DNA from: Chloroflexi bacterium B3_Chlor
GTDB lineage: Bacteria > Chloroflexota > Anaerolineae > UBA7937 > B3-Chlor
Assembly: GCA_005223035.1 (NCBI GenBank)
Contig: NJBK01000014.1
Span: 1 to 58,496 of the forward strand
DNA: 58,496 bases
Direction: 5' to 3'
Below, in pieces: positions 1-8,818 of the stretch (the stretch's first letter is position 1; every line of letters begins with the position of its first letter). Under the pieces are notes generated by a model, which was not told where the DNA came from, made no database searches, and worked only from the letters and a program-made list of their open reading frames with translations. The position numbers and the translations under genes are program-made.

Positions 1-143
1 AGTATGGCGGCGGAGGACTGGGCAGTCTCGAGGGGTGTCTATTGGCCGAGGAGCTGGCCGCAGCCTGTGCGGGAGTGGAGGTGGGTCTCTATGGAAACAT
101 CCTAGGCTTGCTACCTCTACTGATCGCTGGCAGGCAAGTTTGA
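1..143 (+). pseudogene. Internal fragment of acyl-CoA dehydrogenase, cut by window edge
   Basis: The first 133 bases match the intact acyl-CoA dehydrogenase gene at 15753-15885 with a single mismatch (T instead of C at base 128). The reading frame matches the intact protein from its YGGGGLGSLEG stretch to PLLIAG. Similarity then stops abruptly and the frame ends at TGA 141-143. The fragment covers only the end of the N-terminal helical domain and has no FAD-binding or catalytic part, so it is non-functional as seen. Near-perfect identity implies a recent duplication or an assembly repeat. The 5' part lies outside the window. Confidence 0.85.
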
Positions 144-201
144 CGAGATCACACAGCTGACCCAGGACGCCATGTCTCTAGTGCGCAAAGTTCGGGGATA
201 G
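133..201 (+). other. Possible C-terminal stub of a second gene joined to the duplicate
   Basis: Directly after the duplicated segment ends, the +1 frame reads GKFDEITQLTQDAMSL and then VRKVRG before a TAG stop. It has the composition of an amphipathic helical C-terminus, unlike the disordered frames that follow. I do not recognise the family. If real, it marks a recombination junction between an acyl-CoA dehydrogenase fragment and the tail of an unrelated gene. It could equally be chance. Confidence 0.3.
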
Positions 202-746
202 TGCGGGTTTGAGGCCAGCTCCAACGAACAACCATCGGCGCGGACGGTGAAGCCCAAGTTTGCATCCGTGGACCACGGCCACTGCACGTTTCCTATTCAT
301 GCGTACAATCAGGCTGATGTAGTTGTAGTGATGCGTGCCTGGTACCATCGCTCCCTGAAGCCGATCCCGCGCAACCTCCCCGCAGACGCAAAGCACGCGC
401 GAAGTCAACTGCGCTTGCGTTCAATGCCGAGAAACTGACTGACTACTGCGTCGTTGGTTTGCCACAGGCCTAGAGATACCCGAGTCGCGCTTTCAGCTCG
501 GAGGTACTGACCGGGGAACTGAAGTCCTCGCCTTGCGGTACGTTTGTCCTTACCACAGGCGTTGAGCTGGGGCCAGAAAGCCACCACAAGCGGCCGTAGT
601 GTGCTACCCTTTATGCCGAACCGTCCTAGGAGTGCGAGCCCGCGCCATCGGACAACTAGAACCTCTTCATCACCATCGGCACAAAGGCAAGCATCTCGGG
701 TCTCCAGACCTCGCCACCGCAACTGTGGCGCTCCGCGGACCGTAGC
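202..746. other. Non-coding stretch, no gene recognised
   Basis: About 540 bases without a convincing gene. Short open frames on both strands have arginine-rich compositions and no family resemblance or ribosome-binding site. It lies downstream of the minus-strand subtilase and may be decayed sequence linked to the rearrangement at the window start. Confidence 0.5.
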
Positions 747-764
747 GACCCCCGCCGCGGGGTC
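747..764 (-). terminator. Short GC hairpin after subtilase stop codon
   Basis: A 6-bp perfect stem (GACCCC/GGGGTC) with a 6-nt loop begins immediately after the stop codon of the subtilase gene. No U-run follows, so intrinsic termination is only possible, not shown. Confidence 0.3.
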
Positions 765-2270
765 TCAAGGGGCGGCCTTGACAACTATGGGCAGGTACAC
801 GTGAAAGCGACTGAGCGATTGGTAAGCCGCCAGGACGTCAAGCCGGCCGTTCCCGTAGTCGTTGTCTGGTCCCACCGGGCCGCGGTCCACGGCGGAGTTG
901 ATGAGCAGAGCTTCCTGCTCGGCCACTGTTAGATTCGGATAGGCGCTCCACAGCAGGGCCAGCGCGCCGGCGACGTGGGGTGCGGCAAGAGAGGTGCCGG
1001 TGGCATCATAGTAGGTGCCAGATAGTCCTGCGGTACGGATGTTCACCCCGGGGGCGACTATCTCGGGGAAGGTCGTCGACGCCTCGCCGCAGGCAGACGG
1101 GCCTCGACTGCTATAGAGGTACATCCCGTCTCCGTTATCCGTCGCCCCCACTGCAAAGGCTTCCGGGTAATTGGCCGGGCTGGCGCTGGTCGAGGGGTTC
1201 GGACCAAAGTTCCCCGCGGCGAAGACGGACGCGATGCCCGCTGCTCGTAGCGCCTGGACGTCGGGCTGAAACGACAGATCGCACCCCGGCGTGGTGCCAA
1301 TCACCCAGGAGTTATTCACCACCTGTGGGGCATCCGGCGTGGCCGGGTTGCCGTCCGGGTCGAGCAGCCACTGGAAGCCCTGGTGGATGGCAAAAGTGGT
1401 CGCTTCGTTATTGTCGTTGAAGATCTTGACGGCGATCCACTGTGCCTGAGGCGCGACGCCTATGGCCACGCCGCTGGCATCGCGGCCCACCATCACCCCC
1501 ATCGTCCACGTTCCGTGGCGGTGGAAATCGGTCGGGGTGTCGGGATGCTCACCGTGGGGATCAAACCAACTGTTGGTCCCGCCCCGCCACTGAGCAACGA
1601 GGTCGGGATGGTTGAGAGAGACTCCGGTGTCCATGTTGGCCACTACTGCGCCCTGCCCTCGAAAGCCCAGCGCCCAGAGCGCCGGAGCGTTGATCACCCC
1701 CAGGTTGGGCTCGTTTCCAGCGAGCGTGGACTGGGCCTGCTCGGCGGGGTGGCCCGGGCCCGGAATGGTTACGTTAGCGGTGATGCTGAGCACCTCGGGC
1801 CGCTCTGCAAGTTCGAGGACGACCTCCGGGGTGGCGGTGACGGCCAGGCCGTTGAAGATCCAGAAGTAGGTCACCTGGCTGATGCGTCCCAGTGCAAGAT
1901 GAGCCTCCAGTAGAGGCCTGAGCGCGCGTTGGCTGGTTGCGGCCTGCGCTTGCAGCGCGCGGATCACGCGTTGCAGTCGTTCTGTGCGGGTCAGGCCGGG
2001 TGGCGTACGGAGATCGGCCTGCTCTGTGAGGGTGACGATGACGGTGATCTGTTCTTCCGGCTTGAGCCCCGCAATGGCGGTAGAGACTTGCGGAGCGATC
2101 TTCTCGGCCCCTTGGGTCTGCTCCGCCGCGGCCGCTGGCCAAACGATATCAGCCTTGGGCCCAGTGGGTGCCGGCCGAGCGGCCCCGAACCAGCACAGGA
2201 GCACCAACGAAGATGCTGCCCAAAACACGAGTACCCTGCCCATCACTGCCCTGAGGTTGCGTCCAGTCAC
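765..2270 (-). CDS. Secreted subtilisin-like serine protease (S8) with inhibitor prodomain
   Basis: Predicted exported peptidase of 501 residues. An N-terminal hydrophobic segment (about residues 11-30) looks like a signal peptide. Residues about 70-165 resemble an I9-type prodomain. The S8 catalytic domain follows with Asp214 in MDTGV, His252 in HGT, the oxyanion Asn354 in AAGN and Ser427 in GTSLAAPHVAG, so the triad is complete. The protein ends in FHVYLPIVVKAAP, a tail shared in pattern with two other proteins of this operon. The chosen start is a GTG preceded by AGGGG at good spacing; an ATG nine codons downstream is also possible. It is the last gene of the operon, 9 nt after the lipoprotein gene. 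It may process the co-encoded surface proteins (inference). Confidence 0.9.
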   Translation of the reverse strand: MTGRNLRAVMGRVLVFWAASSLVLLCWFGAARPAPTGPKADIVWPAAAAEQTQGAEKIAPQVSTAIAGLKPEEQITVIVTLTEQADLRTPPGLTRTERLQRVIRALQAQAATSQRALRPLLEAHLALGRISQVTYFWIFNGLAVTATPEVVLELAERPEVLSITANVTIPGPGHPAEQAQSTLAGNEPNLGVINAPALWALGFRGQGAVVANMDTGVSLNHPDLVAQWRGGTNSWFDPHGEHPDTPTDFHRHGTWTMGVMVGRDASGVAIGVAPQAQWIAVKIFNDNNEATTFAIHQGFQWLLDPDGNPATPDAPQVVNNSWVIGTTPGCDLSFQPDVQALRAAGIASVFAAGNFGPNPSTSASPANYPEAFAVGATDNGDGMYLYSSRGPSACGEASTTFPEIVAPGVNIRTAGLSGTYYDATGTSLAAPHVAGALALLWSAYPNLTVAEQEALLINSAVDRGPVGPDNDYGNGRLDVLAAYQSLSRFHVYLPIVVKAAP

Positions 2271-2279
2271 GAGCGGCCC

Positions 2280-2873
2280 CTACTGCGCGGTGAGGTGCTC
2301 GAGACGCAGACCGCCCATGACCACGGTCACCTTGGTGCCGGGCTTTATCGCGTTCTGAGCATTGGGATAGAGCAGGTAGTAGACACGCCCCGCCTCCAAG
2401 TGAGCCACGTCAGACCGCGGGCTCAGCTTGAGCTCAACGCCGCTATCCTCGGCGATGAGGACCGGCAGGTTACCGGGCTCCAGCATCGTCGCCGCTTTGT
2501 CCGCATCGACTACCTGGAAGCGCAAGTCGATCAGTCCGCCGTCGGCGGTCACCCCGAGCAGCGTCACGCGGATGCCAAAACGTTCCTCGACCGCGGCCGC
2601 ACTGCTGGCGGACTGCACAGGTGTCTGTGGCGCCTGGCGCGTGGCGCCGCACGCGCTAAGGGCCAAGGGTGCGGCGGCGGCCATGAGGACGATGATCGCC
2701 AGGAGGAGGAGTCGACGCCAGGATAGCGTATGCCATCGCCTCGACACGGGTCTGGCAGTAATCCTGATCCTCGCCAACGGTCTCTTGTGTCCGCTAGCCT
2801 TCACGAACGGCGCGTCTCCTTCGACAGCATTAGCATGAAGCTGAGGGGTATGCCTGGCTGAGCCACAGTTCAT
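2280..2873 (-). CDS. Hypothetical lipoprotein of the multicopper-oxidase operon
   Basis: No family recognised. A hydrophobic stretch, LLLLAIIVLMAAAAPLALSAC, ends in a lipobox (LSAC), so the mature protein should begin at that cysteine and be membrane-anchored. The mature part of about 120 residues (FGIRVTLLGV onward to GGLRLEHLTAQ) looks like a small beta-rich domain. The start is unclear: the ATG used here gives an unusually long 50-residue n-region, and a GTG at 2804 with an upstream AAGGAG would give a more normal signal. It sits between the Ig-domain cupredoxin protein and the subtilase in the same orientation, so it is probably co-expressed with them. Confidence 0.65.
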   Translation of the reverse strand: MNCGSARHTPQLHANAVEGDAPFVKASGHKRPLARIRITARPVSRRWHTLSWRRLLLLAIIVLMAAAAPLALSACGATRQAPQTPVQSASSAAAVEERFGIRVTLLGVTADGGLIDLRFQVVDADKAATMLEPGNLPVLIAEDSGVELKLSPRSDVAHLEAGRVYYLLYPNAQNAIKPGTKVTVVMGGLRLEHLTAQ

Positions 2874-2928
2874 ACTCCTCAGCTCCGATTGTGCGCGGGG
2901 CCGGCCGCGCCGAACCGTATCTCGGGGG

Positions 2929-5900
2929 TCAGCCGTTCCGCGTCACGAGCGGCAAGAAGTGGTAACAGCCCGGTGATCGGAGGGAGACGAACTCGTCGTA
3001 GTACTCAGTGCCCTTCATCCCGGCAGTCAACCCCAAAGACGGCCCCAGCCAGACCTCGTCCACGAGGTAGGCGCTGGTGTTCAAGCCGCTCAGCGCTTCG
3101 TGCCACGGGCTGCCAATGAACAGATGGAACGTCGCAGCAGGGCTGGATTCCCACCAGATCGTCAGCAGGTGCGGAGCGTTGCTTATCTCGTACCAGTTGG
3201 TGAACGCCTGGCCGCCGCTGTGGCGAACCCAGGCGCGGATCTCATAGGTGTCTCCAACGACGTGCTGATACTGAATGCCGAAAATCGTTGTGCCACTGCC
3301 GTCGCGCCCTAGGAAGATCTCGTGATGGTCGCCCGCGGTATCGGTGCCGTTGGGGTGGAAGTAGAAGCGGGCGATGTAGAAAGCTTCATGATTGGGTGTG
3401 TCATCCACCACGTAGGCAGGCGCTGTGCCGTTGACGTCGGCTGCCATGCCCAGCGTGCTGGCCGCAGGGGAGGCTGCGCCCAGGAGCCCTGGGCCCATCG
3501 CTGCCTCCGGCGCAATGCGCACCGCCCCGACGACCGCAGCCCAAGCGGCGAAGTTCCCCGCCTCGAAGCCATCGGCGAAGATCAGCTGAGGGCTGGTTCC
3601 CTGGACGGTGAGTGTAGTCGTGGCGACGGATCCCCAGTTGCCGGCAGCGTCCCTGGCGCGTACTGACAAGACGTGGTCGCCCAGCGTCCACCCTATGACG
3701 TTGATTGCCGCGCTGACGTTTTCGGTTGGGCTGCTGAAGCCGCCGTCCGCTGCGACCATGGCATTGCCGTGGCCCGCACCGGGATCGGTGCCCTCGAACC
3801 ACTCCGCCGCCACGATATTGGAGGCGGGTGCGGATGGGTTGAGCGGATCGGTCGCCGTGGCCGTAAGGGCGACGCCTGTCGCACCACCCGTGGGGTTGGG
3901 TGCCACATTGAGATTACTGATCTGAGGCAGGGTCTTGTCGACGATCAGACCCACCGAGCCCGTTGGGCCCCAGTTTCCTGAGACGTCCTTGGCGCGGACG
4001 TGGAGCGTGTGCAGGCCGGGGCTCAGTTGCCGAATGGTGAACAGCGGGATGTGCGAGTAGGCGGTCTCGTAAGGGCGGTTGAAGACCCCGTCCGTTGCTA
4101 TCAGTGGGAACCCGGATCCGTAGGCGCCCACCGTATCGATAAAACCCTCGGCGCGCTCGATGTTCGAATTGACTCCTCCCATCACGGGGTCGGCAAAGAT
4201 CGCTTCCAAGCGCACGGAGGGGATGCTGGGCAAGATGCCCAGGTTGCCGTTGTTCGGGTTGGGCGCCACGGAGACACTGCTGGCGATTGGCCCGCTCTGG
4301 TCCACGTGGAGCGCGATCTGGCCGAAGCCGCCCCAGTTGTCCAGAGAATCCTGCGCGTGGATGTGGATGGTGTGAGCTCCTTCGGACAGCGCGGCCACCG
4401 TCCCCTGTGGGATCGTAGCGGTGAGGCTGGCCACAGGTGCGTCGTGGTTGAGCGTCATCACCTCGCCAGTATCGGGCGCGCCGGTTGTGTCGATGAAGTA
4501 CTCGGCGGCCACTACGTTCACGGGACCCGATGGCCGCGCGTCACCAGTGGCCTGGATGGCCACGTCCGTGCTGCCGTTCGTCGGGTCAGGGGTCAGGGCC
4601 ATGCCGCTGATGACGGGGCCGGAAACCACCAGGTTGAGGACCGCGGAGCCGACTGGCCCCCAGCCCACGCTGGTGTCGTGGCCACGGACGTAGAAGACAT
4701 TTTGTCCAGTGGGAAGTGCTGCCAGTGCCCCAGCCGAGATGGTGGCCGTCACGACGACCGGCGGCGAGCCAAAGCCGTCACTCATCGTTGTCCCGGTACC
4801 TGGCGCACCCAGACTGTCCACAAAGTACTCGGCTGTGTCGATGTCCGTGCCACCTGTGATGGTCGCGCTGAGGGTGACGCCGGCCGCGCCGTTAGTGGGG
4901 TTGGGCTCCACCTGGACGTCTGTGGCAAGGGGCAAGTCATAAGCTGCCGGCGACCCGGCTGTCGTTATGAATGTCAGGATCCCACCGAAGGTCGACTTCA
5001 CGGCGTTGTGCATGTGGTGCGCTGTCTCGTAGAGTGCATACCGCATCCCCTCTTCTTCCGGGATGGTCACTAGCGCATCCAGCGACTGCCCGGCGGGAAT
5101 CGTATCCGCCACCAACTGATAGGAATGCGGCACCGGGTTGCCATCGATCCCGACAACCGTCTGGTGCAGGCCCAGCAGGCCGACCGCGTGGTGGTCCAGC
5201 CCGGCGTTGATCATGCGCACCAGGAGCCTGTTCCCGGCTGTAGTGCTGATCAGGTCGGCGTCCGGATAGGCCTTGCCGTTGACCAGCCAGTACTCGGGCG
5301 CGTAGGTCACCATGTCGAAACCAGCGGGATCATTGTTGAAGGCAGGGTCGATCTCGCTCAAGATCAGCAGCGCTTCGTCGTCAAATTCGGTCGCATCGCC
5401 ATAGGCCCAGGTCGGATGGTCGGCCGGGCGCACGATCAGCGCCCCAAACAGGCCCATCGCCACTTGACGTGCGCCATTGGAGGTCAGGCCGGCTTCGTAG
5501 GAGTACGTTCCCGGCTCGGCGGCAGTGAAGGTATAGTCTGCCACGGATCCGGTACCTACGCCGGTGAGATCAGGTATCAGGCCTTGGCCTGTGAAGTATA
5601 GCGACACGTTCTGGCCAGGTATCTGGTTGTGCAGATGCACGATGACGGTCTCGCCCTGGTTGACGATCAGAGGCGGCCCGGGCAGGCTGGCCGTCCCACC
5701 GTCGGTGTACGCAAAGCCCCACATGGGTACCGTGCCCCCTCCAGGCAAAGCGAGCGTGTCCGTCTTGGCCCACAGGTCGCAGGTGCGCTCGGATGCCCCG
5801 GTCGCGGTGCAGGTTACGGTGGGCAGCGCGGCCGCCGGTGATGCGGCCGAGATGGGGGCAGGAGCTAGCGGCGCGATGACGCTTCCGCCGGGGCGGCCGA

Positions 5901-5970
5901 TGGCTGCGGGGCCGACGAGCAGTACGAGCAGCGCGCTTAGTCCAAGCAGCTTTCGCGTTCTGGTTCTCAT
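2929..5970 (-). CDS. Secreted multicopper-oxidase-like protein with Ig-like repeats and LamG-like domain
   Basis: Exported protein of 1013 residues. A signal peptide occupies about residues 6-27. Residues about 50-335 form two cupredoxin-like domains that follow the next gene upstream closely in layout (MWGFAY, PGPPLIVNQGETV, EPGTYSYEAG, QVAMGLFGALIVRP). The copper motifs are mostly lost: the HSG/HCH position reads YEAG, and only scattered histidines such as ETAHHMHN remain. Four Ig-like repeats follow (about 352-800), each opening with a PNPTNG-type motif and containing an AEYF(I/V)D(S/T) element. Residues about 805-1000 resemble a LamG/concanavalin fold. The protein ends in YHFLPLVTRNG, the tail shared within this operon. 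It is probably structural or binding rather than an oxidase (inference). Confidence 0.8.
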   Translation of the reverse strand: MRTRTRKLLGLSALLVLLVGPAAIGRPGGSVIAPLAPAPISAASPAAALPTVTCTATGASERTCDLWAKTDTLALPGGGTVPMWGFAYTDGGTASLPGPPLIVNQGETVIVHLHNQIPGQNVSLYFTGQGLIPDLTGVGTGSVADYTFTAAEPGTYSYEAGLTSNGARQVAMGLFGALIVRPADHPTWAYGDATEFDDEALLILSEIDPAFNNDPAGFDMVTYAPEYWLVNGKAYPDADLISTTAGNRLLVRMINAGLDHHAVGLLGLHQTVVGIDGNPVPHSYQLVADTIPAGQSLDALVTIPEEEGMRYALYETAHHMHNAVKSTFGGILTFITTAGSPAAYDLPLATDVQVEPNPTNGAAGVTLSATITGGTDIDTAEYFVDSLGAPGTGTTMSDGFGSPPVVVTATISAGALAALPTGQNVFYVRGHDTSVGWGPVGSAVLNLVVSGPVISGMALTPDPTNGSTDVAIQATGDARPSGPVNVVAAEYFIDTTGAPDTGEVMTLNHDAPVASLTATIPQGTVAALSEGAHTIHIHAQDSLDNWGGFGQIALHVDQSGPIASSVSVAPNPNNGNLGILPSIPSVRLEAIFADPVMGGVNSNIERAEGFIDTVGAYGSGFPLIATDGVFNRPYETAYSHIPLFTIRQLSPGLHTLHVRAKDVSGNWGPTGSVGLIVDKTLPQISNLNVAPNPTGGATGVALTATATDPLNPSAPASNIVAAEWFEGTDPGAGHGNAMVAADGGFSSPTENVSAAINVIGWTLGDHVLSVRARDAAGNWGSVATTTLTVQGTSPQLIFADGFEAGNFAAWAAVVGAVRIAPEAAMGPGLLGAASPAASTLGMAADVNGTAPAYVVDDTPNHEAFYIARFYFHPNGTDTAGDHHEIFLGRDGSGTTIFGIQYQHVVGDTYEIRAWVRHSGGQAFTNWYEISNAPHLLTIWWESSPAATFHLFIGSPWHEALSGLNTSAYLVDEVWLGPSLGLTAGMKGTEYYDEFVSLRSPGCYHFLPLVTRNG

Positions 5971-6007
5971 CTCTCACTCATCCTTTCCCGAGCACTCGTC
6001 AGCGCCG

Positions 6008-7357
6008 TTACGGGCACATATTGGGCAGCGGCGGGTCGATGCGGATGTAGGTGGCCATGCCGGACATCAGGACGTCCCAGGCCACGATCATATGCAGGGC
6101 GTGGCTGTGCGCGATGAGATAGTTCTCGCCGCATTGGTTGTAGGTCATCATGCCCGGCAGCATCGGCTCCATCACCCCCAGAAACGGGCTGCCACTGTAG
6201 TACATGCCCATGGTCTGGTCTTGCTCTTGAGGGATGGTGACCGGGAGAGGCTTGCCGTGATCTGGTGCGTACTCACCCGGTTGCATGGGGTCCCCAGGAG
6301 CGTGACCGTAAATGTCGTATCCGAGTCCAGCGTGCGTATCCCCCCAGGTGTAGAGCGTGTCCAGCGTTTGCCCTGGGCCGATGGTGACGGTGAATTTTTC
6401 GTAGGACAGGTCCTCGCCGCCGGCCCCTCGCAGGAGTCGACCGTCTCGCGCGATGACTCGCCCGTGGGCGCCGTGCGGGTGGAAGGGGTAGTCAAAGCTG
6501 CCAGTGCTCAGGTAGCGCGTCAGCATGGGCAGCGGGTTGCTGACTGGATCGTAGGGATGGATCCGCTCCAGCGCACTGTAGGGCTGGTCGGGCAGCCACG
6601 AGGCATAGTTGGGCGCGAGCGTGTCGGGGAAGCCGCGGCCGTTGATCAGCCAGTAGCGCGGGTGGTACTGGGTCATGTCGAAAGGCTGGCCCTGCTCGAC
6701 CGCCTGGTGCATGACGGGGTCGATCTCCGAAAGGACCAGCAGGAACTCGGCGTCCGAATTGAAGCGGGTATCTGCCGAGTCGTAGGCATAGTCTGGGCCC
6801 AGGCCGGGCCGCACGACCAGCGCGCCTGCCAGGCCCATCTGCACCTGTTTGTCGGGGTCGGTGCCGCTGTGGTACAGGTACGTGCCCGGCTCCGATGCCA
6901 CAAAGCTGTAGGTGACGCTGCCGCCGGGGGCTGCTGCCTTGGTCAACGACAACAGATTCCCGTCGTCGTAGACGGGCTGCGACGGCGCGCCATCGGCCAG
7001 CACGTCTGCCTGGCCGGGGAAGACGATGGAGACGTCCTCGGACAGGGTGTTGTGGAGCACAACGGTCACCGTATCTTCCTGGTTTACGCACAGCACCGGC
7101 CCTGGGTACTGGAACGGTCCGTTACCGGGGGCGTAGCCCCACATGTAGACCACGTTGCCGTCGGGAACGCTGATGCTTCCCGCCTTGGCGGTCAGGGTAA
7201 AGGTGGCGCTGGGGTTGGTCGTGCAGACCAGACCCGATGTGGGTCCTGTCGCCGCGGCCGGGCTGCCGTTGGTCGCCAGGCCGACGGCGAGTGATGCCAG
7301 CAGTATCACCGGGACCAGTCTCCGACCTAGAAGTCTGATTATTGACAGGAACCGCAT
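6008..7357 (-). CDS. Secreted multicopper oxidase-like protein, two cupredoxin domains
   Basis: 449 residues with a signal peptide (about residues 13-36). The first cupredoxin domain (about 55-185) has GTYLYHSGTDP and QVQMGLAGALVVRP, where classical enzymes have HCH. The second carries HPHGAHG (His293, His295, His298) and, near the C-terminus, a motif AHSHALH (His417, His419, His422) followed by methionines. These match the HPxHxH and HxHxxxH copper motifs, so metal binding is plausible, but the canonical HCH type-1 cysteine is absent. The start has AAAGGAGAG six bases upstream. It lies between the other two cupredoxin genes in the same operon. Substrate unknown; an electron-transfer or metal-oxidising role is inference. 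Confidence 0.8.
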   Translation of the reverse strand: MRFLSIIRLLGRRLVPVILLASLAVGLATNGSPAAATGPTSGLVCTTNPSATFTLTAKAGSISVPDGNVVYMWGYAPGNGPFQYPGPVLCVNQEDTVTVVLHNTLSEDVSIVFPGQADVLADGAPSQPVYDDGNLLSLTKAAAPGGSVTYSFVASEPGTYLYHSGTDPDKQVQMGLAGALVVRPGLGPDYAYDSADTRFNSDAEFLLVLSEIDPVMHQAVEQGQPFDMTQYHPRYWLINGRGFPDTLAPNYASWLPDQPYSALERIHPYDPVSNPLPMLTRYLSTGSFDYPFHPHGAHGRVIARDGRLLRGAGGEDLSYEKFTVTIGPGQTLDTLYTWGDTHAGLGYDIYGHAPGDPMQPGEYAPDHGKPLPVTIPQEQDQTMGMYYSGSPFLGVMEPMLPGMMTYNQCGENYLIAHSHALHMIVAWDVLMSGMATYIRIDPPLPNMCP

Positions 7358-7388
7358 GGCTTCTCTCCTTTCTTACCCGCAACCGGGT

Positions 7389-8723
7389 CTAGGTGTTGGG
7401 CCCGGTCTGCGCCGGCAGCGTCCCCTCCGGGAAGATGCGAACCTCGGTCATCTGCCCACCGTAGCCGGGGCCACCGGCGTTGTGCAGGTGGGCGTAGCTG
7501 CGGTTGTAGAGCAGGTAGGTGTTGTATGGGTCTGGGCCCTGATAGGGCGGTGCGGTAAAGATGGCGTCCACACTCTCGCCCGAACCGATGAATACCGTGT
7601 TGGTCAGATAGCTGAGGTCGGTGGCGTCGCGCCCGCGCAGGAGGGTCGCGTCTTTGCCGACCACCCGCATTCTCAACCCCGTCAGGGTCATCGCCGGCAA
7701 CTGGAAGCCCAGGTTGACGAGGCGCAAGAGCACGCGCTCACCCTCGTTGGCCTGGATCAGGGAAGAGATGGGCTGGTATTGGAGGTCCGGTCGCCCCGTC
7801 GGCGCTATCAAGTCGCCGGTGACTGGATCGGCGCCGCTGCCGTTGGGGGCCAGAGTGTCGGGATACACGCGGCCGTTCATCAGCCAGAAGTCGGGCCGGT
7901 AATCGCTCCAGTCGGACACCTGGATGTGAACGTCGTCCCAGTGGCCTTTTGCCCAAGAGTCGGCCAGAAAGATGGCAAACTCGCGGTCGTAAGCGGTCGA
8001 GCCGTCGCCGTCGTTGTAGGCGTACTTGCCTGGCGGAATGTCCCCCACTCCCTGGTTCTGGATGGGGCGGACGTACAGCACCCCGGTCATTCCCATGTGG
8101 ATGTGTTCGGTATCCTCAAAGTGGCAGTGGTACATGTAGGTCCCAGGGTCGTGCGGTTTATAGAAGTACATCATGGTGCGCCCGGGCGGCACCGAAACGG
8201 AGCCCATCGGCTCGCCATCGAAGTAGGCGGTCTGATTGCGGAAGCCGTGCCAGTGGATGGTGTGCGAGTCCACGAGATCGGGACGCATAATGAAGCCAGG
8301 GTTGCTAAGCTGCATCCTGAACTCCGCTTCCTGGTCCACCCCGATGATCGGTGCCGAGATCTGCACCTTACCCTTTTGCGCCTGCACCTGCTGGGGCGTC
8401 AGGGCCGTGACGTCGCGCAAGCCAAAGATGTAGGTCGTGAAGGGACTGGGCGCCCAGGCGTCGGGATGGTAGGGAGGGATCGCTGGCCCAGGCATGTAGG
8501 CCCAGCCGTCCGTGCCGATGAGGTGCAGATTGGGCGGAACGTCGGCGGCAGGGACGCTGAGGGTAGCGGCGTTAGCGGCTGCTGTGGCGACGGAAGTGGG
8601 TCGCAAGAGCGCCTTGAGCCCGCGCGGCAGCAGTCCTGCGCCGATAGTCGCGGCCATGGCCCCCCCGCCGAGCTTCAGGAAGTCCCTGCGGCTGAGCGTT
8701 CTTGAACGCGATCGCTTGGTCAT
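7389..8723 (-). CDS. Tat-exported multicopper oxidase, two-domain type
   Basis: 444 residues. The N-terminus has a twin-arginine signal (SRRDFLKLGG, residues 11-20), consistent with export of a folded metalloprotein. Domain 1 (about 115-220) keeps HTIHWHG (154-160) and the type-1 copper motif YHCHFED followed by EHIHMGM (199-212), the best copper site among the three cupredoxin proteins of the operon. Domain 2 (about 265-432) keeps the fold (RLVNLGF, LLRGRDATDL) but the expected HCH-type motif near its end reads YAHLHNAGG. The start is supported by GGAAGGAGAG. It follows the large beta-helix protein by 95 nt. The enzyme family oxidises phenols or metal ions with O2; the substrate here is unknown. 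Confidence 0.85.
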   Translation of the reverse strand: MTKRSRSRTLSRRDFLKLGGGAMAATIGAGLLPRGLKALLRPTSVATAAANAATLSVPAADVPPNLHLIGTDGWAYMPGPAIPPYHPDAWAPSPFTTYIFGLRDVTALTPQQVQAQKGKVQISAPIIGVDQEAEFRMQLSNPGFIMRPDLVDSHTIHWHGFRNQTAYFDGEPMGSVSVPPGRTMMYFYKPHDPGTYMYHCHFEDTEHIHMGMTGVLYVRPIQNQGVGDIPPGKYAYNDGDGSTAYDREFAIFLADSWAKGHWDDVHIQVSDWSDYRPDFWLMNGRVYPDTLAPNGSGADPVTGDLIAPTGRPDLQYQPISSLIQANEGERVLLRLVNLGFQLPAMTLTGLRMRVVGKDATLLRGRDATDLSYLTNTVFIGSGESVDAIFTAPPYQGPDPYNTYLLYNRSYAHLHNAGGPGYGGQMTEVRIFPEGTLPAQTGPNT

Positions 8724-8818
8724 CGTTTCTCTCCTTCCTTACATCAGACATAAGGTGGCGAGGATGAGGGAGGCCAATGGCGATGGCGTCTCACCCTTTG
8801 TTGTTCATCACCGAGTGT

